Origin: Riptortus pedestris
Lineage: Eukaryota > Arthropoda > Insecta > Hemiptera > Alydidae
Length of the DNA: 64,000 nt
Assembly: GCA_019009955.1 (NCBI GenBank)
Contig: CM032230.1
Coordinates: 111,095,001 to 111,159,000, forward strand
Direction: 5' to 3'
Positions 48,491-59,900 of this stretch are shown here, in pieces. Numbering within the stretch: position 1 is the stretch's first letter; every line of letters starts with the position of its first letter. A program made the translations under genes and the position numbers. The notes below the pieces were generated by a model. That model made no database searches. It saw nothing but the letters and a program-made list of their open reading frames with translations, and was not told the DNA's origin.

Positions 48491-48767
48491 TATATCTATA
48501 TTTTGTTGCCCATGTAGAGATGCTCGGGCATTCTTAGTTGTTTAACTGTGGCCCTGAAGAGAGTCCATGCTAGCCGGGATTATAATTAAATAATTATTTA
48601 ATTTTTAATGGACCGGTTTTTATAACGTACAATAGTAAAACGAAAGTAAGAAGTTCAATATAATTTATTAAATAAAAAAAAAACAGAGCACTAATAAGCA
48701 CAACTGCGAGGGCACGCCATTAATTTTCACTCTGAACTAAAAGGTAATTGTGAGGTTGCTCGCAGTG

Positions 48768-49270
48768 ATAGATAGATAGGTAGATATTGTATTGGCTTAT
48801 ATTTACAATATGTTGCCAAGAGTCTGGCCAATTAGTGTTAGTATGGTTATTAATATATCTGTTGTACCAGTGAATAAGTGGTTAAGTCCACTTACTCACT
48901 GGTCGACTTAACCACTTATTCACTGGGATTACAGATATTATAACTTCTTACAATATGAGTAAATAAAATAATAATAATTTATAAAATTACAAATGAACAC
49001 CATATACGTTGACACGTAATACAATATAAATATTAATCTAAATAAATACTGACTTGAATAGATCATAATTTAATGTAAATTTAGATTAATTCATTCTTTT
49101 TAAATGTCTAAAGTTTTCTAACATATCAGATTAACATAACTGTTCTCTAAGATAAGTATAACTCTTCTAATAATTATTAAAACTCCATATAATAAATAAT
49201 GTGCCGATTATTGTTGAATAAGCCCCCCCCCCATAAAAATAATAAAATTCTTTCTTTTATTGCTGCTTTT
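48768..49270 (-). mobile_element. Inserted retroposon-like unit with 14-bp target duplication
   Basis: The 14-mer GGTTGCTCGCAGTG stands on both sides (48754-48767 and 49271-49284), exactly where the left arm of the surrounding inverted repeat is broken. The 503-bp unit between them is therefore an insertion. On the minus strand it ends in a (TATC)n tail beside the duplication, which fits target-primed retroposition. No pol III promoter or protein frame was recognised. It contains a strong hairpin (48855-48938) and a run of ten C near 49226. Confidence 0.85.
48855..48938. repeat. Long hairpin with a perfect 22-bp stem
   Basis: Arms 48867-48888 and 48905-48926 are perfect reverse complements over 22 bases (CCAGTGAATAAGTGGTTAAG plus TC). 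They are separated by 16 bases, and a further 8-bp stem (ATATCTGT/ACAGATAT) lies outside a 4/4 internal loop. The size resembles a pre-miRNA or hairpin-siRNA precursor, but there is no evidence of transcription. The loop repeats part of one arm (CACTTACTCACTGG against CACTTATTCACTGG). Confidence 0.8.
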
Positions 49271-50324
49271 GGTTGCTCGCAGTGTACCCACTTTAAAATT
49301 AGAGTAATTATTTTGGTTTAAATAGTTTATCGCAACACTGTCACTAAGACCAGGTGGCAGTCAGTAGGGGTTCGGTTAAGAGCTGTTATTGAGACGGGCC
49401 AAGCTGCTACGAATTAATCAAAAAAAAAAATGGAATATGCATATACTCTCAAGCCTTAAAACTTCTGAACCTCTTTTGAACACTTATAGAAAATAATTTG
49501 ATAATTGACCCTTCAAACCCGCACATCTTCGAAAGCCTCAGCCACAAGTCATCCAGTTACCTTTGCACGACCTCTCACGCCATTTCGCTCCACCCACTGC
49601 ACCAAAAAACATATTAATATGCAGCCTGTCAAGCTGCATTCTCTTGACCTGGACCAAACAGCGCAATCTGTACTTTCTAATAACATTTCTCAGATAACAT
49701 CAGGCTCACCGAATGAACCTACACTTACAACGAGGAATCAGTTAGGGTGCTTTCTCTAAATATTTCTCACTTATTTTTCGAACCTGGAGGTCCATTCAAC
49801 TTTATCGAATTTATCGCACGATCTACTAATATTTGTGTACACGATGATTGTTATTGTAGCTGCCAGCTATTCTCACTGACAGTGTTGGCATAAACTATTT
49901 AAACAAAAATAATTACTCTAATTTGAAGTGGGTACACTGCGAGCAACCTCACAATTACCTTTTAGTTTTAGTGTGCAAATTACTGGCGTACCCTCACAGT
50001 TGTATTTATTAGTGCTCTGTTGTTTTTGTGTGAACTCTGCTACAATTACTTTGTTATTATTTATTTAATACCTATTATTTTGCGTTCTTATTTTCGAGCA
50101 GTGTAAATATTTGTTTTTATAAAATACAGTGCACTATTTATTTTCAAATTTTATTATTATTGTACGTTATAACATTAAATTATTTTGATGTGTGTGGGTA
50201 AAGCTGCGAGCCTAAATTTTGATATACTATATTTTTTATTAATTAAAATATTTGTAAGTCTTATCATCACATAAGATAATTAGATGTGGGAGGCAATGAA
50301 ACAGATTCCTTGTAACGTGTGAAA

Positions 50325-50480
50325 AAGTGTATAGAATCAATATTACTGAAACTTATATTGTTATGCACGTGTATTCTCTATCTTGAATATTAACTGAGAT
50401 ATTTGCATTTTTCAGTTTTCTGCCTTTAGCAAACCCCCACTCCTACTCAGGTTATATTAACAATAAGCTGTTATATTTTA
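50325..50480 (-). mobile_element. Helentron-like element, type A internal fragment
   Basis: Matches the reversed type A body: 'ctctatcttgaatattaact', 'gagatatttgcattttt', 'agcaaacccccactcctact' and 'aataagctgttatatt'. No ends preserved. Confidence 0.8.
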
Positions 50481-51018
50481 CTGAATGATATAACTATAAG
50501 TGAAAATAAAAGAAAATATTCTTTATTATTATTATTATTATTTCTACCGAAAGCCATAAATGCAATGTGTACTACTTTGGTAAAAAAAAAAAAAATAAAT
50601 TAACGGAAGTAATAGCATTTTGCATGCATGAAAAGTAAAACCGACTGAAATATTGAAAGCACGATTATTGATCTCCTGCCATTCTATTGACGTGAAGATA
50701 TGAGACATATTTGAAAACAAAAACTGACGGAAGGTGCTTTGCCTCTGGAACATGACTGATCAGTATTGACGTAATTCGATCTTTCCACCTCTCCGTTGCC
50801 ATTTACGCCCCATATAACAGCTTCCACAGCGGCTTAATTTGGATATTGTTCTCTGGCTTTTATGGTTTGTCGCGAGGGTTTTTTGTTATGCTTTTTTTTT
50901 TTTTTTTTGATTTATTTTGAAAGTCATCAGGTGGCACGAGAGAATGATTTTTCCGGACCATGGAAAACGCGATAGAGCATGAGCACTGGGAGGACGGTAA
51001 TAGCGAACTCCAAAAGAA
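50481..51018. other. Unassigned DNA
   Basis: No gene recognised. The part 50760-50880 has a less biased composition and could be an old element or conserved non-coding DNA. Confidence 0.45.
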
Positions 51019-51500
51019 TAAAAGTCCGTCACGCAGGAGCTGCGTTTACTAAGCTCATTTCCCCACGTGCGTCACGTATTTGCATTTATCTAAAAACGAA
51101 CTACTCCTATGAGAGCAATATTTGGTATTTAGGCTTCAAATAAATATAATATAACACCTTATTGTTAATATTAAATGAGTAAGAGTGATTTACTGAAGAC
51201 CGAAAACAAAAAATGCAACATCTATAGAACATTACATTCTCAATTCTATACAATTAATTCTATACAATTTTTCGATCCGACATATAACAACAGAGATATT
51301 TCGAATTTTCAAAATTCTCTCCTCTAAACCAACACTTCCCCCCCCCCTCCTACTGGCCCGATTTCAGCCTTTAACGAACTTGATATTACTTTTTACATAG
51401 ACATTTAAATATCGAGTTTGATAACGATCAGACAAAAACTGAGCCCGCTAGAGTGTTAACAGACAAATATATTTATATGTAAAAGTTTTTGAACGGACCT
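51019..51500 (+). mobile_element. Helentron-like element, 5' type A, 3' quarter missing
   Basis: Intact 5' end (A run, GTCCGTCACGCAGGAGCTGC), a mutated subterminal repeat, the type A block, a C-tract (about 51332-51352, broken by 'aaccaacactt') and 'gctagagtgttaacagacaa'. Homology ends at 'ttttgaacggacctca', just past a short AT-rich stretch where the TA array would be. Confidence 0.9.
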
Positions 51501-51610
51501 CAAGCTATTGTTCTTAGAATGGTTTGAAACGTATGAAATTTACACACCCCCCTGAATTTAAATAGAACCTTAGAGGTTTATTTATGTTTTTTTGGAGTAA
51601 AAATAAGAAA
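51501..51610. other. Short spacer
   Basis: Unique sequence, possibly the tail part of the SINE-like unit that follows. Confidence 0.4.
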
Positions 51611-51695
51611 GAGCTCCTATGTGGACTTGAACCCGGATGGCCTAGGGATCTAGTCCAATACTGTTCCTACCGAGCTAAAGACTCGGACATTTACG
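51611..51695 (-). mobile_element. tRNA-like SINE head, family 3 (pseudo-tRNA)
   Basis: On the minus strand a good box A (TTTAGCTCGGTAGG) is followed about 40 bases later by a good box B (GGGTTCAAGTCC). The stems do not close: the acceptor, anticodon and T stems have mismatches, so it is not a functional tRNA. This is the structure of a tRNA-derived SINE head. The body would extend leftward to about 51500 but cannot be delimited from one copy. Confidence 0.65.
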
Positions 51696-52594
51696 AAAGA
51701 TCTCTTCTCCAAGCTCTATCTATAAATAGAGCGCCACCATTACCGAATCACTGATTCCAGCATACAAGAAAGACTAAGACCAAACGAGGAAATGTTGGAA
51801 GCGTAGAAAGTGATACGCCAAACGGCTATGATCCCTTCAAGCACTATGCGTCTTTCCATCAAGAACCAATGACAATAGTAGCCGGGTATTGTATAAATTT
51901 CCAGAACTTATTGTGAAGTTTGTCTTTATCTGCTACCATAAGTAACCTCTTTTTGAAAATAAAACACAGAAGCAATGAAACACTAATAACCTAAAGGACG
52001 ATTTTGTAGCAACATATGTTAAATTGTTCATAATTAATATTTTAATTTTCAGCTACATCTCTTATGAGTATATTAATGATTTTTTAAACAATTATTTTTA
52101 TGTCAATAAATCTCTAAATATTAAATAATTCGCTTCTGTAAATATTAAACACATAATCTGTTCATTTTCCGCCTTAGAACTTACATATATGGTTTGCCTT
52201 CATAGCTCTTTAGAAACTAAGCAAAGCAGTTCTTAATCTATTCCTCCTTACTATGTAAATATTTAAGGGACACGTTAAACATAATTATAAACCTTATTAA
52301 TATTAGGTAACTATATATATTTAAACTCTTTTTTCGCGGAAAGATGGACGAACTAACACAGCGGTGGTAGCTAACTTAAAAACTAGTTCCGCCCTAAACA
52401 TCCGTTCCCTATTCAAATAACTCATTTATGAGTCAAAAGAATACGCACATAACAACATTTCTGAGGAAATAACATTCTCAAATAATTTAATGACTTCTCT
52501 TCTAGAATACTATATACTTATGTTAAGGAAATTCAGGGCAGGGGTGGTTCTGTAACCCAATCACCAAACAAAATGAAATTATAAAATTTAGAAT
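51696..52594. other. Unassigned AT-rich DNA
   Basis: No gene or repeat partner recognised. Confidence 0.5.
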
Positions 52595-52690
52595 GTTATT
52601 TATTAAATTCCACTTTGTGCTACTAAAGCTAATTGAGACGGGTTATCCATATGATACCACTCTTTTCTGCTATGAATATGGAGTTCTAGT
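52595..52690 (-). mobile_element. tRNA-derived SINE, family 1, tail and body fragment
   Basis: Matches 'tttattaaattccactttgt', 'gctactaaagctaattgaga', 'cgggttatcc' and a damaged 'ataccactcttttctgc'. The head is missing. Confidence 0.75.
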
Positions 52691-52819
52691 ACCAAGGTGA
52701 AATGAATTGAATTGTGTTTGTTTGCATTAATTGTTAACATAAAATTATAGAATACTACCAATAGTTCTGTTTCCTATAAACAATTTCTAATATTACTTCA
52801 ATTAATTTCTTTAAATATT

Positions 52820-52843
52820 TATCCCTTAAGGGAAATATGCTAA
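52820..52843 (+). repeat. Helentron-like 3' hairpin relic
   Basis: ATCCCTTAAGGGAAATATGC then TAAA corresponds to the end of the Helentron-like hairpin, without any of the upstream body. It may be a relic of a deleted copy, or chance given its palindromic nature. Confidence 0.45.
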
Positions 52844-53151
52844 AAGTAGACAGGTCCTTGAAGGCAGATAATTTTAGTACTGCCTCAAGTAAAATTATCT
52901 CCAAATAAAGAACAATTTTTACTACAGCTATTTGCCAAAAAATGAATAAAAACTGAAATATATTGATTTTCGATTTATTATTATTACTACTTATAATCCA
53001 AGTTGAGCTACTGGCAATTGACCTTCCTAGTTTCATTCAAATTAGTTGACTTCGGCCCTCTCTCTATCGAGTATAGACGATATAAGTCAAAATTGTCTCC
53101 CATGCAATTTACTCTAAATAACTCAATTGAAAATTTGAGTAAATGTGATTT
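52844..53151. other. Unassigned AT-rich DNA
   Basis: A 93-codon minus-strand frame (52755-53036) covers part of this and has no recognisable similarity. Confidence 0.45.
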
Positions 53152-53356
53152 TGTTGTTATTTATTAACGTCCACTTTTTGCTACTAAGGCTAATTAGGAC
53201 GGGTTATCTACAGGTTACCACCCTTTTCTAGCCAGGGTGGGACTATGGATTTTATTTAATGAGTTCGTCACTAAATAAATTCCTACTGCCCAGGCGAGAA
53301 TTGAACTCGCCACTCTAGGTTTACCACGTTAAGTTAAAGGTATCGCTGAGCCCCTC
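53152..53356 (-). mobile_element. tRNA-derived SINE, family 1, near full length
   Basis: Minus-strand copy with tail 'ttatttattaacgtccactt', body 'gctactaaggctaattagga' and 'aggttaccacccttttctag', then 'gagaattgaactcgccactc' (complement of box B GAGTTCAATTCTC), and the head ending at 'gctgagccc'. At about 205 bp it is close to the complete copy at 54300. Flanks show a possible imperfect duplication (TGATTTTGT/TGAATTTTGT). Confidence 0.88.
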
Positions 53357-54285
53357 ATTTGAATTTTGTAAAGAAACGAAAAAGGAAAGGTAATGAAATT
53401 AATATGTTAATTCAACGTCACATCCCACATAGTTTCATATAAAAAAGTTCTGTCGACTAAACGCCATTAAAGTCGGGCTACAAGTGCTTTCTAGATTCAT
53501 GTTGAATCATAGAAATGCGTCCAAAACTACGTAAGAAGCGCGAAATGTTTTCTTGATAACTATTATTTTGTGTATATTTGTCAAAAAAAACGAACCAAAA
53601 TTGATTTTTAATATCAGACCGTTTTAATTCACTATGTTGTGTAGCGATTGGAAACCATTTTGAGCAAACCAGTGTCTCCTCGCTATTGGATGAATTACAA
53701 AAGAAGATATCCAGTAATACGCTAATATAAAATATTTTCCAGTACTCTGAGAACTTCAGAGTACTTTAAATGTGAAACCGAGATGAGAATATAACTGAAT
53801 TTTAAAAGTGACAACAAAACTGCATTATTTCGACATAAGCTTTTTAATTTATTCAAATGAATAGTTTATAAATGCTAGAAAAATAACTGGATAAAAAGTA
53901 AATGAATTTTGTTGAATTCAATTTCACCTGCAGAGTTAAATAGTTTTTCCCTCCATTCTTTTTCCTAACAGCTGTGAACCGATATTGATGTTGGACACAG
54001 TTGGAATAGTTCTCTCTCAAGAATAAGGTTAGTCTACAATAAACGTACGTTTTCATTTATTTTTTCTCAATAGTACCAATTATGATTTGATTAATAATAT
54101 TACTTCCTTTACAGCTCGAAATGTTTAATTAAGATACCGTTTTTTCCACGTGGTTAAGTACAATGCCACAGATGTTTGGTTTAAATCTTTGAATGTGCCC
54201 CATAAAATAAAATTTTATGAACTGACTATTTATCATTAATAAAAATACATCCTATCGAATCAGTGAGATAACAATAATTTAGGGT
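53357..54285. other. Unassigned AT-rich DNA
   Basis: No gene or repeat partner recognised. Confidence 0.5.
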
Positions 54286-54299
54286 CCCCAGCAATAATA

Positions 54300-54515
54300 T
54301 TATTATTATTTATTAACGCCCACTTTTTGCAACTAAGGCTAATTGGGATGGGTTATCAACAGGTAACCACCCTTTTCTAGCCAGGGTGGGATTTTAGGAT
54401 GTTATTTAATGAATTTCGTCTCTAAATAACTTCCTTTGCCCAGGCGGGAATCGAACTCTAGGTTTACCATGCGCGATAAAGGTCAACGCTTTAACTCACA
54501 TGGGTAACCTGAGCC
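54300..54515 (-). mobile_element. tRNA-derived SINE, family 1, full length with 14-bp target duplication
   Basis: Reference copy. The duplication CCCCAGCAATAATA occurs at 54286-54299 and 54516-54529, which fixes the element at 216 bp. On the minus strand it starts GGGCTCAGGTTACCCATGTG (tRNA-like head, box A region). Box B GAGTTCGATTCCCGCC is at about 54442-54457. The body follows, with the internally complementary 'ccaccctggctagaaaaggg' and 'gtggttacc', and the unit ends in a TAATAAATAATAATAA tail. The pol III promoter is internal, and transposition would depend on LINE enzymes. A 7-base deletion before box B distinguishes it from the copy at 53.2 kb. Confidence 0.93.
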
Positions 54516-54529
54516 CCCCAGCAATAATA

Positions 54530-56059
54530 ATAAAAATGTAAAACCAATCAATGAATTTAGAATAGAAAATGATTATTTATATTCTATTTGCCAGAAGTCA
54601 AAAATTAAATATAAAAATAAAACATTACTGCAAATGACATATATAACTACAATTCTAACAAATCTACGAAATTTCCAATATACCCACAAAAAGAAGATAT
54701 ATTTTAAAACATCATTTAAACAATACATGATTGAAAAAAAAACAGTAATAAATTAAAAATTCGAAACTGTGATTTGGTTTGAAAAAATGTACTACTTAAT
54801 TTGAGATAACAACTACACTAGATTTGGTGGAAGTTCAAGGTGGTCAGTGGCTTGACACATTCTCGGCCATAACGTAGTGCCATTGGAGATAAAGTATGAA
54901 TTTCTTAATTTGAGTAGCTACTAATTTTTTCACGATGCTGAGGGCGTACCATTTTTTAAGAAACCAAAAGGAAACTTAAAATTTTCTTTTTTAGCAAAAG
55001 CTTATAAAGTTCTATTCTACAATTTTCAAATAAAGATGGGATTTTTGAGAAATTTTGGTAAGGGACGACTTTAATTAGCATATTTCCTAGAGGACCGTAA
55101 AAAGAAAAAAAAAACTTATTACGTGCTTTTTCTGAATAGCTAGGGTATTTGAGGTTTGATAAAATTCCTTTCTTTTTTTGGAATACACTTTGCCATTTCA
55201 TTTGAGGTTTTGCTATTGACTCATTATATTTCTGGCATTGTTTATTAGATACTCCATATGCACTCGCAAAGGAAAACCGTAAAACCAATAATACTGGCAA
55301 TGTGCACAAAGAGGTAGAAGTATAAATAAATGCCTCATTTACTGAATAATGAAACATTCCACATTGTTCCAATCCTCTTTTCTTTTTTTAATATGTGTTG
55401 TATTGCAGACCACCGGCCGGAAATTAAAGTTATCAGATTTCAGAGGATTAGCATTGCAATTGCAAATGAAAATGTTTACTTAAATAAAACGATTCTACTC
55501 ACGTAGGATGAACCTCACACGTAATATCCAGCGAAATTAAATCTGGAGCCGAATGTTAGCTCTGTTTGTTATACAGGAAAACAGTTTAGAATCCTTTGAT
55601 GTGGCTGCTCTCCTGACATGATTATTTAAACTTTTACCATTTTGTACATGCAACTTGTTAACAATGATGCATTCGCCTTATTCAAGAATACGATTATTAA
55701 AATAAAGAGGTGGAAAAAATAAACTAAATCCTCCTTCCGAAATATTATTTCTGAAAAAAATTAAGACTATTTTAACATCTATATGGACAAAAGTCTAATA
55801 CCTGCTACACTCTTTTCTGACTACCTATTTAAATTCGGAGGGGAACAATTTGTTTTACGTATCAGGCCATTCTTACAACAATGGCATCAAAACTTTAAAT
55901 CTTTTCTGTTTATCCTGTTTCCTGTTTTCCACGCAGAGTATCCCTCTAACGTGGAAATTTATTTAAATGTTGTGTGCTCCATCCTTTGGATACTACACAC
56001 ATTTCAGCATTACATTATAATATTTCTTATATAATAATTATGAACATTATAGAACAATA
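54530..56059. other. Unassigned AT-rich DNA with one 138-codon open frame
   Basis: The minus-strand frame 54956-55372 is among the longest in the window outside microsatellites. It begins MEQCGMFHYSVNEAF, has a hydrophobic stretch (about residues 20-40) and a Lys/Phe-rich end. I recognise no domain, and the composition follows the AT-rich background. Chance is the likeliest explanation; an unannotated exon cannot be excluded. Confidence 0.4.
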
Positions 56060-56715
56060 AATTAATTAAATAAAAACAAAAAAAAAAGAAATAAAATAAA
56101 ACATATGTAAACATTACATATGTGTACAACAATAGGTGTATATCTACAAAATGGTGTCCAAATCTTGAATAAATGTATTAAATCCCTTGTTGAATTTGAG
56201 TAAAAGTTTCGGTTTGTCCGTCGGCCAAGTTCCGTTTTGTAAAGTAATATACTTGATGAGTTTTGTTCATGGTCCGTCAAGTAATGTACAGTCATATAAG
56301 AGGTGGTCATATGTCTGTTCAGTCTCATTGTCACATTTACATGTATTTGTGTTTGTTAGTTGAAATTTGTAAAGTAGCTCTTCGTAGGTCCATGTCCTGA
56401 TATAAATTGTATTTGTTTAGGATTGCTAAGTGTTATTTTTTGTCTCTGGTATACAGTTGGTATGTACTTATGTAATTGTCGTCCTTTAGTAGTGTTTTTC
56501 CATCTTTCGTCCCATTTTTTATAAGATTCGTCTATCAAAATAGTTTTAATGGTCGGTTTAGTCAGTTTAGAGTATGTAATAGGTATCGTTTCGTCTATTG
56601 AAGCTGTATTTGCAAGTTGGTCTGCTGTGTCATTTCCTGAATTTCCAGAGTGTCTCTTTATCCATGTTATTGCCACTATTACATTCTTCTGTCTACATAG
56701 TGTTTCTGTTTATCC
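56060..56715 (-). pseudogene. Non-LTR retrotransposon remnant: RNase H end and zinc motif
   Basis: The minus-strand frame from 56710 contains AITWIKRHSGNSGNDTADQL, the end of a LINE RNase H domain (usual pattern WVxxHxGxxGNexAD). It continues KPTIKTILIDESYKKWDERW and QFISGHGPTKSYFTNFN, then a frameshift with stop near 56343. Another frame then gives the Cys/His motif CKCDNETEQTYDHLLYDC and QNGTWP. This order (RNase H, W..W, GHGxxxxYxxxF, CxC-H-C) is typical of I/R1-type LINEs that encode RNase H. A 3' UTR and an A-rich tail run to 56060. RT and endonuclease are absent. Confidence 0.88.
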
Positions 56716-58254
56716 GTCATGAATTATTCAATCATTAAAAAACGGTATGGAGTATTACTTTGAATTCTTATCTGTGAATAAATTATCACATGGTACAGCA
56801 TAAGCTACTTGAGAATTCCAATTGTCCGCTTCCGATTAACTTCGATGTGAAAATAGATATTGATCTATAAATTCGTTATTACAACGATTTTGGCACTACA
56901 TCGTTATTTACATTTATGAATTTTGAAATGATGGCTTCCGTCTTTCGGGATCCAAAGACTTTATTCGTGTTTCAAGAAAATGTCGGAATAGAATTGGGAA
57001 ATTGTTTGTATATGTATTAAGGAATATATGATACTATGATTCTCATACTTTGCTCCCCATGTATTCTTTAATCCTATCGCTACAGAACACCTGAACAAAG
57101 TTTTGTCATATGTACTTTCCGAAAGCTAAGATAACATAATCGGTTTATTTTGGCGAGAAACTAGATTTATTTGATTCTGAGAATGATAATAAATTCGCCA
57201 ATATTCGTCCAATAGTATTCCACGCTTCATACTATAAACTATTAACATGACTAATCTGAAGGCAATAAATGCACTTAGCACTTCCGTTATCTAATAATTA
57301 TATTTCGACGGGAAGCCATTATTATATCAATTAGTTTCTGGATAACAGCAATTCTAGTCATACATTTGACTGACTGCTTATATCTTTGGTAAAATAAATG
57401 AATGACAGCACTTTTACTGCTCATGTTACAGAGTTATTGGTGATTATGACGGGATGTCATTTTGCATCGAATTTCTATATTTCATGTGAAACCATTTCCA
57501 TTTCAACGCGGTTAGTATACTATAAAGAACCTCAAAAGTTATAGCTCCTAAAATCCTTATACGTGAAAATTCGTCAGACCAATGACTGCATTGAAAAAGA
57601 AGAGTAACACAAAACCCACCTAAAATAAAAGCAAATGTTTTCTTAAGAAAAGGAAAAAATAAAGTATCGAAGCGTTTCCTTTACACTTCCTCTTCGGAAG
57701 GGAATATTCCCGTTCTCTTACAAAAAGAATATTAGGTGAAATGTCAGTTTTCCATTAGTACTTTATGTTCCATATGCGGCAGGTGGCACTCAAGTGACTT
57801 TGGGAATGGATAACTGGAGGAAATAAACAATACTGAAGGAGAAGTGGTAAGAGGAGAGGTGTATCCGGGAGGGCTTGGAATGTGTGTTTATGGCCGGCCA
57901 AGAGGGACTGAATTGCTCAGAGATGATACGCTACATTTACCAGAAAAAATTCAATTTCACTCCACATCTCCAGCAGCCATTTTCTTCTGAGTGATTTCAG
58001 CTTGCTATTTTTGAAGAGAACTAAAAGAAATTATGTTCTCAATTTCGGTATACAACAATGAATAAATGTATAAGAGAAAAAAAAAGAACAACTGTTAGAC
58101 TCTCACCCAGGAATATTCAACGTTAAAAAAAATTGATAATAAATAATAAGCAATTATTCAGTAAATATTTTCGGTTGGGGAACGCCTGCACCCCCGATAA
58201 TACATTATATAAAACTTTTAGGAACTCCATTGACAAAAAAGTTTATTATTATGC
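56716..58254. other. Unassigned DNA
   Basis: No gene or repeat recognised. The part 57740-57990 is less AT-rich and might be conserved non-coding sequence. Confidence 0.45.
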
Positions 58255-59190
58255 TTAAGTCGACTCAACTAACTCAGGGCACGATTTTACTCGAGTGTGG
58301 CTACATTTGAGCATTTCTATGATTCTAGACACTACTTACGTATCATTCCAAGCTAATCTTACCTCGAATCTAGGCTTCACTCGATTCTAAGTTCCACACC
58401 ACTTGAGCCTTTACTAGATTCTCGACTCAGTTCTCCTCTACGTTCCATTCCACGGTAGCTCTCAACTCGAATCTAGGCTTCTCTTGATTCTAAGTTTCAC
58501 TCCACTCGAGCCTTTACTAGATTCTAGACTCAGCTCTCCTCCAGGTTCCAATCCAAAGTAGCACTCAACTCTAATCTAGGCTGCGCTCGATTCTTAGTAC
58601 AACTCCACTCGAACCTTCACTTGATTATAGACGCCGCTCCCCTCCAGGTTCCATTCCACAGTAGCACTCAACTGGAATCTAGGCTGCACTCGTTTCTTAG
58701 TTCAACTCCACTCGAACCTTCACTTGATTCTAGGCGCTGCTCCCCTCCAGGTTCCATTCCACAGTAGCACTCAACTCTAATCTAGGCTGCTCTCGATTCT
58801 TTGTTTCTCTCTACTCGAGTCTTTACTTTATTCTGGACTCCAGTTCCCTCCATATTCTATTGCACGGTAGCACTCGCCTCGAATCTAGGCTGCACTCGAT
58901 TCTTTGTTTCTCTCTACTCAAGTCATCACTTTATTCTGGATTCTAGTACCCTCCATATTCTATTGCACGGTAGCACTCAACTGAAATCTAGGCTGCACTC
59001 GATTCTTTGTTTCTCTCTACTCGAGTCGTGACTGTATTCTGGATTCTAGTTCCCTACATATTCTATTGCATGGTAGCACTCAACTCGAATCTAGGGTGCA
59101 CTCGATTCAAAGTTCCACACCACTTGAGCTTTTACTAGATTCTAGACGCGTCTCTGCCCTAGGTTCTATTCCACGCTAGCACTCATCTTG
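58255..59190. repeat. Tandem array, 103-bp unit, about nine units
   Basis: The landmark 'gtagcactcaactcgaatct' or a close variant recurs at 58352, 58455, 58558, 58661, 58764, 58867, 58970, 59073 and 59176, exactly 103 bases apart. Each unit contains several CTCGA/ACTCGAGT words and 'gattctag'. Neighbouring units are more alike than distant ones, and the outer units are decayed, as expected of a minisatellite. It is not a CRISPR array because the whole unit is repeated without unique spacers. Confidence 0.95.
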
Positions 59191-59900
59191 AATTTAGGCT
59201 CCACTCGAATCTATGCTCCCCTCCGCTCGAGTCTTTACATGATTCTAAACTCCACTCCACGTTCATTCTTCACTAGCATGACTCTCATTGCTAAATTTCC
59301 ACGAGAAGCTAGTCTGCTCACGACTCTAAGCATCACTCAGTTCGAGTCTTAACTTGATTCTTGTCTCCACTCCACGTTCATTCTTCGCAAGCATGGTCCT
59401 TATTGCAAAATTTCCACGAGAAGCTAGTCTGCTCACGACTCTAAGCTCCACTCCGTTCGAGTCTTAATTTGATTCTTGTCTCCACTCCACGTTCAATCTT
59501 CGCAAGCATGGTCCTTATTGCTAAATTTCCACGAGAAGCTAGTCTGCTCACGACTCTAAGCATCACTCAGTTCGAGTCTTAACTTGATTCTTGTCTCCAC
59601 TCCACGTTCATTCTTTGCAAGCATGGTCCTTATTGCTAAATTTCCACGAGAAGCTAGTCTGCTCACGACTCTAAGCATCACTCAGTTCGAGTCTTTACAT
59701 GATTCTATTCTCCACTCCACTTTCATTCTTCGCAAGCATGGTCCTTATTGCTAAATTTCCACGAAAAGCTAGTCTGCTCACGATTCTAAGCTCCACTCAG
59801 TTCGAGTCTTAACTTGATTCTTGTCTCCACTACACGTTTATTCCTGGCTAGCACATACATTCATCGCTAGCTTTCCACACGAATCTAGGTTACACTCGTC
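59191..59900. repeat. Tandem array, 115-bp unit, about six units
   Basis: Continues the 103-bp array, but the landmark 'gcaagcatggtccttattgc' recurs at 59276, 59391, 59506, 59621, 59736 and 59851, exactly 115 bases apart. Units share 'ttgattcttgtctccactcc', 'ctctaagcatcactcagttc' and the CTCGA-type words with the 103-bp units. The longer unit is therefore a derived form that gained about 12 bases ('atttccacgagaagctagtc' region). Units here are more uniform than in the 103-bp part, suggesting more recent homogenisation. Confidence 0.95.

Larger units (their letters stand above)
48600..50185. mobile_element. Element with long terminal inverted repeats, interrupted by a younger insertion
   Basis: The left arm (48600-48767, continuing at 49285-49360) is the reverse complement of the right arm (49860-50185). 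Shared blocks are 'ttataacgtacaata', 'cagagcactaata', 'aaaaggtaattgtgaggttg', 'ctcgcagtgtacccactt', 'ttagagtaattatttt' and 'aacactgtca'. The arms are about 245 and 326 bp, so the left has deletions. The roughly 500-bp centre (49361-49859) is non-coding. Long inverted arms with a short centre suggest a foldback-type or non-autonomous DNA transposon. Exact outer ends and target duplication are not resolved. Confidence 0.75.

Noticed and set aside
51611..51695. Functional tRNA gene
   Set aside because: Boxes A and B are good, but the acceptor, anticodon and T stems do not pair.
54956..55372. 138-codon minus-strand frame as a host gene
   Set aside because: No recognisable domain, AT-driven composition, and no visible partner exons. 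Kept only as a note in the regional entry.
58255..59900. CRISPR array
   Set aside because: Whole 103- or 115-bp units repeat without unique spacers, and the host is eukaryotic. It is a minisatellite.
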